DNA of 64,000 bases from Homarus americanus (Eukaryota; Arthropoda; Malacostraca; Decapoda; Nephropidae). Numbering within the stretch: position 1 is the first letter of the stretch; each line of letters begins with the position of its first letter. A model generated the notes under the pieces. It was not told the origin of the DNA, did not search any database, and saw only the letters and a program-made list of their open reading frames with translations. Positions 47,429 through 58,180 of the stretch are shown piece by piece. The stretch is from positions 83,501-147,500 of the forward strand of contig NW_024756463.1 in NCBI RefSeq assembly GCF_018991925.1, read 5' to 3'. The translations under genes and the position numbers were made by a program.

Positions 47429-47656
47429 ATGTTAAAGTCCATCTTAAATGAATTTGACGATCATGTCGCTGAGAACCACTCGGAGTATAAGGTGTTTCAG
47501 CGGATTATGTGGGAAAAACTGAATCATTTAATGCTACCAAAGCCATTGGGGAAAAACTTCGACACACTACTACCAATGTTGACTGATGGAAACGAAACAT
47601 GGCGTTTAAATGCAAAATTTATAAAATTCCGTTTTACGCAAAGAAGTCTGGAGTGA
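47429..47656 (+). CDS. Small open frame, unknown product
   Basis: A frame of 75 codons opens with MLKSILNEFDDHVAEN and has normal, non-repetitive amino-acid composition (Trp, Lys, Asp and Asn spread throughout), unlike most open frames in the window. No domain is recognised, and no promoter, polyadenylation or splice context supports it. It could be a chance frame or a piece of an unrecognised transposon. Confidence 0.18.
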   Translation: MLKSILNEFDDHVAENHSEYKVFQRIMWEKLNHLMLPKPLGKNFDTLLPMLTDGNETWRLNAKFIKFRFTQRSLE

Positions 47657-47879
47657 TGTAGGGTGGGAGGCACAACACGGAAGACCAGGAGAAATAAGTG
47701 TAACATCTCTATGGTGTGTGGCACTACCGCAAGGCTGAGAAACTGCTGACACTTGGTAGGCTATTCTGTATTGTAAACAGAACAGATCAACAGTATACCA
47801 AGAGAGAAAATGGGCCTGACCCCAGGGTAAAGAAAATACCAAGAAGGAAATGTTCAGGGGGAGGAAGAACGCAGTTTTA

Positions 47880-48322
47880 GTTTGACAAATTTATTGACAA
47901 AGCTTGGAGTACAGTTTGCCTATTTAGATTAGATTTTTAGATTGACCACAAGGGGGCTAGTTTATTGGGCACCCCCTTACATCCTGTGCAAGGTGAAGCG
48001 CAGACGCGTTTACAGCGCCCATAGGGGAAGCATGCGGAGTTCATGCTTGCCTGTATGACTCATGCATTAAGGGCGTAAAAACCTGAAGGGTCATGGGTTT
48101 TGTCAGCAAGTTACATAAAGTGACAGAATGATGAGTGTGTGGGGGGAAAATTCCCAATACAATTTATCTGTTTATGGCAAAGTGTGGCAGGTCCCTAATA
48201 ATGTCAAGTGCCAGGCCTGTCACTAGGAGGAGGGATATCTGGTCAGGGAGGGAAGAGGTGCTGGTAACGGCTGGGGACCTGTAGGAGGATTCTGAGTAAT
48301 TCAGTCAGGTCTTGACACTGAG
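47880..48322. other. Mid-GC stretch, probable old repeat
   Basis: GC content is higher than in its surroundings, with no gene recognised. It precedes a segment that recurs at 50021, so it may be part of a larger interspersed element. Confidence 0.35.
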
Positions 48323-48391
48323 GGTGATATCACTTCTCACTGCCACGCAAGACAGAGATTCGTACACAAAGAAATACATCATATTCATTAG
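48322..48391 (+). repeat. Direct repeat, left copy
   Basis: GGGTGATATCAC, then ACTGCCACGCAAGACAG, then CATCATATTCATT resemble 50020-50092 (GGGTGATGCCACT, ACTGCCATGCAAGACAG, TGTCATATTCTAATT) at roughly 70 percent identity. The copies lie 1.7 kb apart and flank the LTR-like segment. Confidence 0.6.
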
Positions 48392-48847
48392 CAGTATTGT
48401 ACTGCGCACATCATTGGCATTCCTAAAACCCCCTTTATTCATATTACACTACATAACATTCAAATCCACTGCTCTTGTAGAATCTCAGAGACCGGGGGTA
48501 ATTGATAAAGACTAACTCACCTAATGAATGTTACTGAATCATGTGTTCTATTGTACCCAGGTACGGTTATATAATATTAATTGTAAGTATTCATAGCATT
48601 AAGGAGAGACATGTTTTTCCCATTCATTTTACACTCAGGATCCCTCCCAGTAAGTCCCGCCTTCGAACACAGTTGTCAATACGTTTATTCCACTCTCAAC
48701 TGGCAAACTCAATCTTGAATTAGTCTGTGTAAATCAACTTTAGTAATTCGCCAGACCTTTGTCAACTGAGGGTCATCCTTGAATGAGTAACAGTTGGTTT
48801 GTTTGTAATTTCTGTCATTGTGTGAGTAGCGATCGCTGGCAACTCAG

Positions 48848-49917
48848 GGGTATATAAACCAGTGAGAGACGGGAGATCAATCTCCCTTAACGCCTTCCAA
48901 CTTTGTTCTCAGGTATGTTCTGTGTTTATAGCCATTCAGTTTGATTCAGTCAATTGTAGTGAATATCAGTGTTCATCAGTGTTCATGTTGTGACAGTGGA
49001 ATTGTCATTCACCCAGTAAGAAGTAATATAAAGTAAATGTCGTCTGACGTCGCTAGACGAAAGATGTTGTTTGTGTTTGAACCACCATGCTTCCCCAAAT
49101 CTCCCGTAACGCCTTCCAACTTCGTTCTCAGGTCGAGGGTGGGCTTAATTGAAACCCCACCGGTCCCTCGGACCCGGTGGATATTCAGCAGTGGTCAATA
49201 TATGAGCGATGGCGCTGATTCGGCATGATTAATCGGCTCCACTCTACCTCGTGGAGCCAGACCCCAGACTAGCCATGTGTCTAGCTACCACCGATCACAG
49301 CCACAGTCGTGAGCCCCAGTGTCCTACCCTGGGACGCTTCCTGGAAGTTATATGTCCACAGTGTTGTTGTATGTGTATGAGGGGTAATTCTGGAATAAGT
49401 ATCCCATGTTGGGTAGTGGACCCATGTATGAGTTGGTTTCAGTAACATGTTGTGTTGTGAGTGCATCTCATATGCACTACCAACAGTTAGTGAAGTATCA
49501 TATGGAAGTTGTAATGTCTGTAATGACATGTAATTTGCAGTTGAGTAAAGCCTAGGAGTTGCCGTGTAGTTATATGTTAATAATATATTTTTCCCCACTT
49601 TGAGTCAATTTTAATAAACATTTTCTAGAGTATATCAGGGGTATTCATTTCCCGCAGTAACACCTTTATTTCCGTCCAAGGGACCTGATATCAGAATTGC
49701 AATACCCATGTGCCTAGACCCTCGACGTGCTACCAAAAAGAACTGAGGTTAGGTAGTAACCAATGAACTGAAGTAAGTAGAAAGAACAATTGAAAGAACT
49801 TAGACATGTTAGGTTTCACCCTTCTTTCCCCTTATCGATCTGGTCAATGAAAAACCTAACTCAATGCCATTCCACTCTGCACGCTACCTAACGAGCTACA
49901 TACTGCCCAGAGGGGGT
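48848..49917 (+). mobile_element. LTR-like segment with TATA box and polyadenylation signal (candidate)
   Basis: TATATAAA (48850-48857) is followed by CTCAG|GTATGT, a strong splice donor at 48911, then a recurring 34-bp segment: CTTAACGCCTTCCAACTTTG near 48897 and CGTAACGCCTTCCAACTTCG near 49104. AATAAA lies at about 49612. Near 49918 GTCTGGTGGCAGCAA resembles the sequence just after the 5' LTR (primer-binding region) of some Gypsy/BEL elements. No second LTR or gag-pol is visible. A solo LTR or a short promoter-bearing repeat are the best guesses. Confidence 0.3.
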
Positions 49918-50019
49918 CTGGTGGCAGCAACCCTTAGAAATTAAGAATAGAGTTAAGTATTTCCCCTTAGAATTAGTGACCCCAGTCTGGCAGTATAGTA
50001 TATATAGGTCAGAGTCATG

Positions 50020-50092
50020 TGGGTGATGCCACTGTTTACTGCCATGCAAGACAGTGGTTCATATACATTGGATGTCATATTCTAATTGAAGA
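50020..50092 (+). repeat. Direct repeat, right copy
   Basis: Partner of 48322-48391. An (AC)n run at 50142-50155 follows. Confidence 0.6.
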
Positions 50093-50159
50093 TTAATCAG
50101 TGTGGGCTAGAAAATTTGAGGGTGAGTTTCCAAAACAAACTCACACACACACACACGTA

Positions 50160-51975
50160 CGTGCTGCATCCTGAGAACAACATATATGAAAAAACGGCCC
50201 CTAAGGGGTTACAGGCCCTCAAGAACATAAGGTCTTACAATGGCTGAGAGCAAATGTTAAACCCTAAAATTAATCAATAACACAGAATGCAGTCTAATTT
50301 CTTATTCAAGTTTCCTCACCAAGGACCGCCATGCATACCAGGTGATGGTGCAAAATCTAAATCATCAATACTAGTCGGTGAACCCAATTGCATGTTCTTG
50401 CGTGGCGACGGCACCGTGAACATGTTTGTTTATACGAGTGTTGTGTTTTGTAAAACTCTGTGAATTAATAAACTAATGGATAGAAAATAGCAATTTGCAC
50501 ACTTACTCTCCATCGTGTCTTTCAACAATTAAACTAAATAATCGTGCCTTTCATCCACTGTTTACACATTGTAATTCATTAATACATTGCACTTAAATCG
50601 GTCATAGAAGACAACTCCAAGCACTCAGAAGACGGTCTTACAGAGCGAGAACGAAATGTTCCATCTTCACAAATCTACACCGTACAACAGACAAGAACTA
50701 GAGCTTTTTAAGTTTGAATTTTTATTTTTTATTTTGTTTTAGTTTTTAACAGGAAATTCCTGCTCAGTGAGGTCATTTAGGTGAACCACCACTGTGTATA
50801 TAACCTTGTAATGCCTTTGTTCTGTTACACAGGAGACAGTTATCTAATGGGTTTGTATATTCAGAGTGATTCGTAGAAATACTATCTTTACTGAATTACA
50901 TCATACTGTATGTATAAGTCGTCACCACCGCCCATAGGTAGCAGTAATACTCGGCCTCTTGTACACTGTTAAGGGAACTTTAGTCGAGGCTTCCCAGAAT
51001 GTGAAAAATTTTAAGCACTTTTTTCTCTCTTAAGTTGTAATTGTTGACTAACGTTATACTTATTTGAATACACATTTCAAGACCATATTTGTTGATGCAG
51101 TAACACGTTATAATATTAACCATACAAAAAGAAAAAAATCGGGCCTGAAGTTGCTCCTGAGGTAAACAAAAAATTCGATTTTTTGGTACAGAAAGTCGGC
51201 CGGCGTTCTTGAGAATCTAAAATCAGTAACACTCCAGAAGTGTCTCTCGAAACTCTTCACAATTATTATTTTTATATAAAGAAGTCACAATATCTCGAAA
51301 GTTACTTAATTCAACTTAGTGACCCAGTATGCTAGATAGCAGCAATCCCTCACAACCCCATTTCAAAGATACGAAATTATTAGTTGAAGACTGGCCTGAA
51401 AAATAATTTCATTTGATTTTATTGGATACAAATTCTTTATAAACACTTACCGACGATAACATGTCATGAGACCCTTAAGAAAGCCTAATTGATTATATGA
51501 TTCTACAAGTATTAAATTATTATTTATTTTTATCAGTAAAGGGAGACTGGGGTGTCATCGTTATTACCACTTGGTGGATGTTAACGTCGTACATAATAAG
51601 GCAAATTGTGTGTTATTTGTCACACCTTATGACATAATTTAGTTTTACTCATCCAGTTCTATCGAAAAACTGTCTAGAAGTTTTCAAATATTAAAATTTC
51701 AAAAGATTCAACAAATATTTACAACCAAATGCTTTTCGCCATCATGCCAGATGATTTTTCATACGGCCGTGTTTTCTGATTGCCGAAGGTATACAAAGGC
51801 CAATTTAACCAAACCATTACTGAGCTATGTCTGATTTTAGCAGAATGAACCCTTGAGGATTGCCAAACTTTATCCATTCTACTAAAATGGGCATTAGTTC
51901 TGTGACGGTTTAAGAATGAAGAAAGCTCTCTCAGAAGCTCTGCCTACTTACTGTGGGGCCAAAGTAAAGATTTTA
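50160..51975. other. AT-rich non-coding stretch
   Basis: No gene or clear repeat is recognised over 1.8 kb. Confidence 0.45.
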
Positions 51976-52097
51976 TCATGAAATTTCGACACTGGCGCAG
52001 ATACAAATACATTCTGGAGCCAGTACATGCCCAGTACAACACTTGCCAACAGTGCTTAACAGAGACGTGACCGACCGCCCAAGCGGCCCATTTGATT
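51976..52097 (+). pseudogene. L2/CR1-like LINE 3' fragment
   Basis: It reads FIMKFRHWRRYKYILEPVHAQY, then the DNA GAGACGTGACCGACCGCCCAAG. This matches the ORF2 end and 3' UTR of the element at 52905-53555 (YIQEPVHAQYLPTV; GAGACGTGACCGATCGCCC). It is the extreme 3' end only and is frameshifted. Confidence 0.78.
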
Positions 52098-52109
52098 TTT
52101 AATATCCCT

Positions 52110-52680
52110 GAATAACTTGGCACCGTCCTTGAACATTTGTATGGAGGAATGTTTAACTTCTGGCAGGTATTTTACGAAACAAACAAACTACAACGGGCCC
52201 AGTACACCAAAGACTATATGATCTTTGCAGTACACTGCCTTGCGGTACCCCTCTTGTCACAGGTAAGCATGACGATTTCAGGCACTGCTCGCGGTCATGA
52301 AGAAAGTCTTCGATCCATGCTAGGACACCCCCGAATTCCGTACCCTTCCTAATTAATTTTTAGTCTTTCATAAAGTACACTGTCGAAAGCCTTAGCAGAG
52401 TTCAGATATAAAATGTCGAAAATGCAACTACGCTACAGGATCTTGGTCCATACATACAGCGCGGTAACTGATTGTGCCAAGCGGGAGCGTCCCGGCATAA
52501 AACCATGCATTTACAAAATAAGATTTTAAGGGGCTCGGCAAACTCGTTGCACAATTCACTTAACATTCTGGGATGCACGCTGTCAGGGCCCGGTGACAGG
52601 TTAAATTTGATTAAATTTGGTTTCTTTTTACCATTTGTTAATGAAGTGCATGATACAGCAGACTTCATGCTGGACCTTTG
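52110..52680 (-). pseudogene. L2/CR1-like reverse transcriptase fragment, minus strand
   Basis: On the minus strand the pieces are, in order: FNLSPGPDSVHPRMLSEL and NEFAEPLKILFCK (RT motif 1, SPGPD-(I/V)HPR-L-EL), then YLNSAKAFDSVLYERLKIN (motif A, YLDF-KAFD), then GVPQGSVL (motif B) and MFKDGAKLFRDIKN (motif C, where the catalytic FADD is changed to FKDG). Several frameshifts separate them. The loss of the catalytic aspartates shows it is inactive. It lies head-to-head with the + fragment at 51976-52097. Confidence 0.85.
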
Positions 52681-52720
52681 TTAAAAAGTAAGTTCTGTTC
52701 ATAAACTAGTATTGAAAGAG

Positions 52721-52833
<113 letters not shown>

Positions 52834-52904
52834 AAACGCTTGGCTATATCTGGATCCACCAGTAGATACACTGGTTGGGGAGGGGTAGATAATTTTGATT
52901 AATC

Positions 52905-53555
52905 TAAGTGCAAAATAGTGTTGCCACATTTGCTTCCCCATCTGGAGTACTGTCACCCCATCTGGTCCCCGAGATATGTTAGGGACTGTCAGTTGTTTGA
53001 AAATGTTCAAAGGAGGGCCACCAGACTGGTGCCTGCACTTCGGCACCTCAGCTACCCTGAGAGATAAGAGCGCCTGTACTTGCCTAGCTCATACTACAAA
53101 CGGGCAAGGGAGGACCTAATTGAGGTGTATAAGCATCTCAAGGGGCACTACTCAGTCGAGTGTCCATACCTGAAGCTTGCGGACGCTCGCCCCACAAGGG
53201 GTCACAGCTCAAAATTGAAGAAGCCGCAAGTCCAGAAAACTGTGAGGGCAAACTTTTTCGGAGTGAAAGTTGTGAACTCTTGGAACAATCTACTAACGCG
53301 TGTTGTGACGGCACCGAGTGTGAGCTCTTTCAAGACAAGACTTGACCAACACTGGAGCGGGTTCAGGTACATTCAGGAGCCGGTGCATGCCCAGTACTTG
53401 CCAACAGTGCGTAACAGAGACGTGACCGATCGCCCAAGCGGCTAACGAGCCGATCATTTGGTGAAGAGGATAAAAGAAAAGGAAAAGTAACAGAGACGTG
53501 ACCGATCGCCCAAGCGGCGAACGACCCGATCAGTGGTGAAGAGGATAAAAAGTAA
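52905..53555 (+). pseudogene. L2/CR1-like LINE ORF2 C-terminal end with duplicated 3' tail
   Basis: It reads LPHLEYCHPIWSPRY, then QLFENVQRRATRLVP, then (after a TAA at about 53067) YYKRAREDLIEVYKHLKG, then GHSSKLKKPQ, then NFFGVKVVNSWNNL and FKTRLDQHWS, ending at the TAA 53443-53445. This is the standard C-terminal order of CR1/L2-clade RTs. The 3' UTR segment starting TAACAGAGACGTGACCGATC and ending GTGAAGAGGATAAAA is present twice in tandem (53416-53479 and 53488-53550). Confidence 0.87.
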
Positions 53556-53755
53556 ACGTAAAGATTTTCTTGGGTTATCATTGTTCAAGTCGATTTATTG
53601 TTTCCCAGAATCCCAGTGTTTGTTGAACTCCAATATTCACTGTACGTGGTTTGTTTATATGATTAATAATAACAATAATTTGCGATTGGTATTTAGCCAA
53701 TTTTACCAAGGATAGCTAACAGTCATGAGATGAGTATTTTCAGTAGGGTCGTTAT

Positions 53756-53799
53756 GCCAGCAGGCTCTAGTGTTCCCAGGCGGTCACCCATCCAAGTAC
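53756..53799 (-). pseudogene. 5S-rRNA-derived fragment
   Basis: GTGTTCCCAGGCGGTCACCC-type sequence (here AGTGTTCCCAGGCGGTCACC) followed by CATCCAAGTAC is the complement of the 3' half of eukaryotic 5S rRNA, beginning at the terminal GCCAGCA. About 44 nt are preserved. A second copy is at 57113-57160. It could be a 5S pseudogene or the head/tail of a 5S-derived SINE. Confidence 0.8.
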
Positions 53800-54170
53800 A
53801 GAAATAAGGATAAATTTTAAAATATATGCACCCAGAATTTTTTCCAAGCTTTATAATATGAGAAATACGTCAAATAATTACTAAAATAAGACAATAAAAT
53901 AATTGGTCAGTGAAATCATGAAGTAAATAAAGTTACCCCTTGAGAATCTTAGTTTTCTCATTGTTAGTATTCATAGAAAATTGTTCATTTTATTATTTGA
54001 GTAACTTAAGAAGAAAACAATATATGTTAAATGATATTTTATGTGAATTGCCCAATATCATCACAAGGGGCGAAACCGGAATAGATATATTGATAGATAT
54101 TTAGTTAGTAAAATCGCCATACAAGTTCACATCGGTTCAGCATAACGCAGGTGATTTGGTGAGATATTTA
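53800..54170. other. AT-rich spacer
   Basis: Nothing is recognised here. Confidence 0.4.
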
Positions 54171-54175
54171 GTTAA

Positions 54176-54302
54176 GACCTGAAGAATAGGAGCCCCCGCT
54201 TGTTTCACCTAATGATTATCCATCGATCACCCCTTCCCCCCCGTTTAATGTTAAGGTGTTTAATCGTCAGGTGAAACAAGCTGGGGTTCTTAATCTTCTT
54301 GA
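54176..54302. repeat. Imperfect inverted repeat (possible MITE)
   Basis: CTGAAGAATAGGAGCCCCCGC and TTGTTTCACCTAATGATTA (54178-54216) reappear inverted as TAATCGTCAGGTGAAACAAG and CTGGGGTTCTTAATCTTCTTG (54260-54300). The arms are about 40 bp at roughly 80 percent identity around a 43-bp centre. No target duplication is obvious. Confidence 0.65.
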
Positions 54303-54465
54303 TATCCTCTTTCTTGTAAATATATCGAAAACATTAGCTCCTCGAACCAACAGGGAAACATGGGTTTTCTAGAGGTGTTTATTTTATGTTAAAAAACGAA
54401 GCATGTTCGCAATAAACGGATATCAATGGACAAAGAATAAAAAATACCCCTGTTTTCTATACATA

Positions 54466-54750
54466 CTTTTATCCTCTTCACCACTGTACATAGTGGCTCT
54501 TTTTTTTTATACTGTACTATGAAAACCACGAAACTGGACTACTTGTGCATAAAACTGAAACATTTTTCAAGTAAGAGTTTACCATGAAATAATTTTTGTT
54601 TGTCAGTATTGTAGGTGTTAAAACTTCTCCCGTCTTTGCACTTTTTTTAAGCAATGTTATGTCTTTTTGTAGATACGGCCTCCATGCTGGTATAATACAG
54701 CTGTCAAGATAACGACACACGAGAGACTTATAGAGCTGAATGAACATTTT
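54466..54750 (-). pseudogene. L2/CR1-like RT fragment, minus strand
   Basis: The minus strand reads MFIQLYKSLVCRYLDSCIIP and AWRPYLQKDITLLKK, the conserved LYKSLVRP-L-YC--AW-PY--KDI-LLEK block of CR1/L2 RTs. It ends with the complement of ATCCTCTTCACCACTG, the same 3' tail as the element at 52905-53555. Most of the C-terminal end is therefore deleted between the RT block and the tail. Confidence 0.8.
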
Positions 54751-55736
54751 TTTAAACTATGTATTTAAAGAGAAGATTTATGATTCTTAGAGTTTGGTTG
54801 GTTTTCTTCACTGCTACCCCCGGGCCCACCCCTGAGCCCACTAGCTGTATTAAAGGTAGTTTTGTGATCTTGAAAATGCAAAGATTAATAAACCTATAAT
54901 TATGCGGGTGATATTTTAGATTCATACATATTGCATAATGTTACAGATACATATAAAAACTTGGAGCAAAGAGACAAAAAGGAAAGTATGAGTTATATTA
55001 TGCAGTCAGATGAATCACATAGTTCAAAGGGAGGAGTTGTCGAGCTCATGCGAGGTACTGAACAACCAATAAAAACACATATGTCAATTAATACTTATGA
55101 GTTGACATTATTGCTTTACCGGAAAATATTAGTTTATCAAATATATATAAATTTAATAACAAATATTTATAATATGTTTTAGAGAAGATTGACATTTCAT
55201 TAAACTTGTATTTGACTGTTTATACGGTGTGAGGGGCTGCCGTACCTTTATTAAAGAGGAAATACCAAAGATAATTATCCGACATCTTCCAGTAAATACC
55301 AACAAACACCATCAATGTATTATTATATATTAATTCAAATATTTTCACTCGCAATAACATAAAATATATTAGGTATTAGAATATTTTTCAGAGTGTATTG
55401 TAATGTGTTAGGGTGGGTGAGAACATCCTCTCTTATCTGTGTCAGCCAGCACCAACTACTGCCTCCTCCTCCTTCTTTTACAACGCTTACCTCACTTATT
55501 ACCACATTATCTTAATCGTTTTCGTAAGTAATATTCCCTAACTTAGAAGATAATCAAATGCTTCATCTTTTGACGTTGATGAGTTTGAACAAGTGTGCTT
55601 TATCGTATGTAAGTGAAGGATCAGTATCGTAAGGACTTTCTTTATGCCCCTGAATTATTTTCATTATTAATAAGGATAAATTTAACGTACGGTACAGTTT
55701 CCTGAACCATTATAAGTTATCAGGGTCTTCTTATAT
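54751..55736. other. AT-rich non-coding stretch
   Basis: An 83-codon open frame at 54931-55182 has no recognisable domain. No other features were found. Confidence 0.45.
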
Positions 55737-55866
55737 TAGTGCACCGTTCTATCTAACCTAAGGAGCCCCCTGGACCCCCCAGGATTTGGTTAGGTTTGGT
55801 TGGGTTTTGGTAATTTACTACTTTTTTTTACACATTTCTAATACCCAAAGAAAGAACGGTGCACTA
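55737..55866. mobile_element. 130-bp MITE-like inverted repeat
   Basis: TAGTGCACCGTTCTATCT (55737-55754) and its inverse AAAGAACGGTGCACTA (55851-55866) bound a 130-bp segment containing GGTTAGGTTTGGTTGGGTT. The flanks are AT dinucleotides, so a target duplication cannot be read reliably. Superfamily unknown. Confidence 0.6.
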
Positions 55867-56450
55867 CTATATATTGACCGTTATCAGTGAGTGTACGTTA
55901 CTAACACATTTGAGTTGGCAGATTTTAATATAATCCCCTTGTAGTGGTGTAGCTTCCTTGACACCTAAGATTTAACATTGATGTGTAACTGTTAGTGGTT
56001 CTTTTCTATAGGCTGTGACCATACACCTGGGCTGACTTTATTTTGCTACTGTTTTATGTAAAGGATTGGAGTAATGGTTAATATCAATATTGAGGTTCAG
56101 TTTTCGGTAATCCTGGATGGGATGGCTAACATCAGAAGGTGTTGTTTAAGTTCATTATTTTTTTTTCCACATGTTACCATTATAGTAAGTTTTAAATGAG
56201 GCAACATTTACTAGAACCTAATAGAACCTGACCAAACCAACCAAAGACACCTACCTAACCTTACACCACTTCCTAGCCCCCAGACCCCACATGATATTTA
56301 ACAGAAAGTACTTACTTACATATCTGGGACCAATGAAAGCAACTCTGTTGAAACGTCATGGGGTAATTTTACGTTTTTTTGGGGGGGGGGGGATGTGCGA
56401 GTATGCTCGGACCGAATGAATTGGTTGTAAACAAACTGAGCAAATGACAA
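55867..56450. other. AT-rich non-coding stretch
   Basis: A G-run occurs at 56380-56392. No gene is recognised. Confidence 0.4.
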
Positions 56451-56454
56451 CACA

Positions 56455-56610
56455 CACACATTAGAACATGAGAATGGAGGAAACTGCAGTGGGCCTATTG
56501 GCCCATACTGGGCAGTCCCATTTACACCCAACCCCTATTGCTTATATATCCATCCAACCTATGTTTGAAGCTATCCATCGTATTCGAGTTAATGATGAGC
56601 AGATTTTTTG
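56455..56610 (-). pseudogene. L2/CR1-like LINE 3' end, minus strand
   Basis: The complement contains TGGGTGTAAATGGGACTGCC, then CAGTATGGGCCAATAGGCCC, ending in TTCTCATGTTCTAATG. It is the same 3' family as the + fragment at 3650-4048. Upstream on that strand, remnants of the NS-NT--SF--RLD end are visible. Confidence 0.72.
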
Positions 56611-56999
56611 GAGGGGTATTTACAGCAAATAATTATTTTCTTAACGTACAAAGCATGTAGAGACATCATTTTAGTGTTATGATTAGTTTTCGCTATGTTT
56701 TACCCTGCAATTTCCCTCATCTTTCATGCCCTGCCCACTATAGGTGATTTATGATCGTAGATAGAGAAAAAAATACTTATAATGTAATTGAAATGAAATA
56801 AAATCACCTCTTTTAAAATCCTATAATGATAAAAATATTGTGGAAAAAATTAACAAAATCGAACAACTCCTTCTGGTGATAAGCTGCTCTTCAGTATTAC
56901 CCAGCTTTCTTGTTGATTTTCATTTTTTCTACTTTATTTTGCATTTTCTCATCAAAAAGATATACTGTACACCCTCTATGTCATGATCCTTGCATGCTA

Positions 57000-57023
57000 C
57001 ACACACACACACACACACACACA
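57000..57023. repeat. (AC)n microsatellite
   Basis: About 12 AC steps. Confidence 0.92.
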
Positions 57024-57112
57024 TACATTTAAGACAAACTGTCACTGAACTAAGTAATTTTTAAAAAAAATGAACCATTGGGTATTACCATGGAAAACAT
57101 TGGGCTGCACAT

Positions 57113-57160
57113 GCCAACAGCATCTGGTGTTCCCAGGCAGCCACCCATCAAAGTACTGAC
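57113..57160 (-). pseudogene. 5S-rRNA-derived fragment
   Basis: GCCAACAGCATCTGGTGTTCC, then CAGGCAGCCACCCATCAAAG and TACTGAC, is the complement of the 5S rRNA 3' half. It is more complete at the GCCAACA terminus than the copy at 53756. It directly abuts the 3' end of the decayed hAT transposase on the same strand. Confidence 0.8.
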
Positions 57161-58180
57161 TCACTGAGGAGACGTTTAATCCATACCATAATGGATGAGT
57201 ATTTCAGACTGTCTTTGAAAATGCAAGAAGCTCGTTCAAAGGGAAGAATGATGGCATTGATATGCACTGAGTTCAACGTTGTGCCTGTTGTTGAGGACAG
57301 TACTGCTCCAAGGTGGTCATTGATCATTACAGATCTAAGTTTTAATTTATTTAGTTCCATCACAGAAAATATCAGCTAACATAATTATGTTGATCTGAAC
57401 AACACAAACATCCTTTGAACATGTGCCTTCAATTTTGAAAATGCACAATTAATAAGGGAAGCATAAAATCTTGGAAGTGTCACTGGATTGAACTGCAGTT
57501 ACATGACATTACAGGCCAATAGGGACAGGTTGAAGGTTAACTGGGGCTTTATAAACATAAGGTGTGAAAGGAGAGGCAACCAAGGACATATCATTTTTTA
57601 ATCTTGGAATCGGCAAGAGTACCGTATATAAGTCAAGTACTGTAGTAACAAAGAATACCTTAAAGATTTTCATCTGCTGCAAAGTTATTAAGTCAGCTAA
57701 TTGTTTGTTTCTTGCCTGACGAGATTAAAGAAGTCATTTTGTCATAATTGCCTTGATACAGTAGTGTACTGTAATAAAATTAATGTACAAAGGAATCCTT
57801 TTCCTTTTAGTTATGAATTAAAATCATTAATTTGGCTCGTGATATCAACGGTAAATGCAAAATCAGAGAGCCAGTTCATAATACTCAGTTGTGGGTAATC
57901 CAAATCTTTTGTTTTACAGGTATGTCCAAAAACAAACCAGCCTTTGTTCTCAGTTCCCACACTATATTCAGAACATTTCCCAAGCTTGGCCATCTTATGT
58001 TAGTGTTATATAGAACATCTGTATGTTGGGGTTCAATTTCCTTAAATTGGGTTATATATTGTTTCTGTAATCCTCTTTTTCCAAGTGTGTCCACAACATT
58101 GTTTCTATGACTTGGTCGTTAATTCTTTACGCTAACCCACTATTTATATCACCCACAACCAGTGCATGTGGACATTGAAT
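57148..58180 (-). pseudogene. Decayed hAT transposase, GTF2IRD2/ZBED-like
   Basis: Reading the minus strand from about 58094 gives VDTLGKRGLQKQYITQFKEI, HTDVLYNTNIRWPSLGNVLN and WELRTKAGLFLDIPVK; after a frameshift, NWLSDFAFTVDITSQINDFN. After a gap come LPRFYASLINCAFSKLKAHV and RMFVLFRST, then FSVMELNKLKLRSVMINDHL and GAVL. This is the block order of hAT transposases related to GTF2IRD2/EPM2AIP1 (DVLYHT-VRWLS-G--L, WL-DLAFL-D-T--LN-LN, LFGSTY-CE--FS-MK-NK---RS-LTDEHL). At least four frameshifts or stops are present, so no functional enzyme can be made. No TIRs were found to bound it. Confidence 0.85.
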
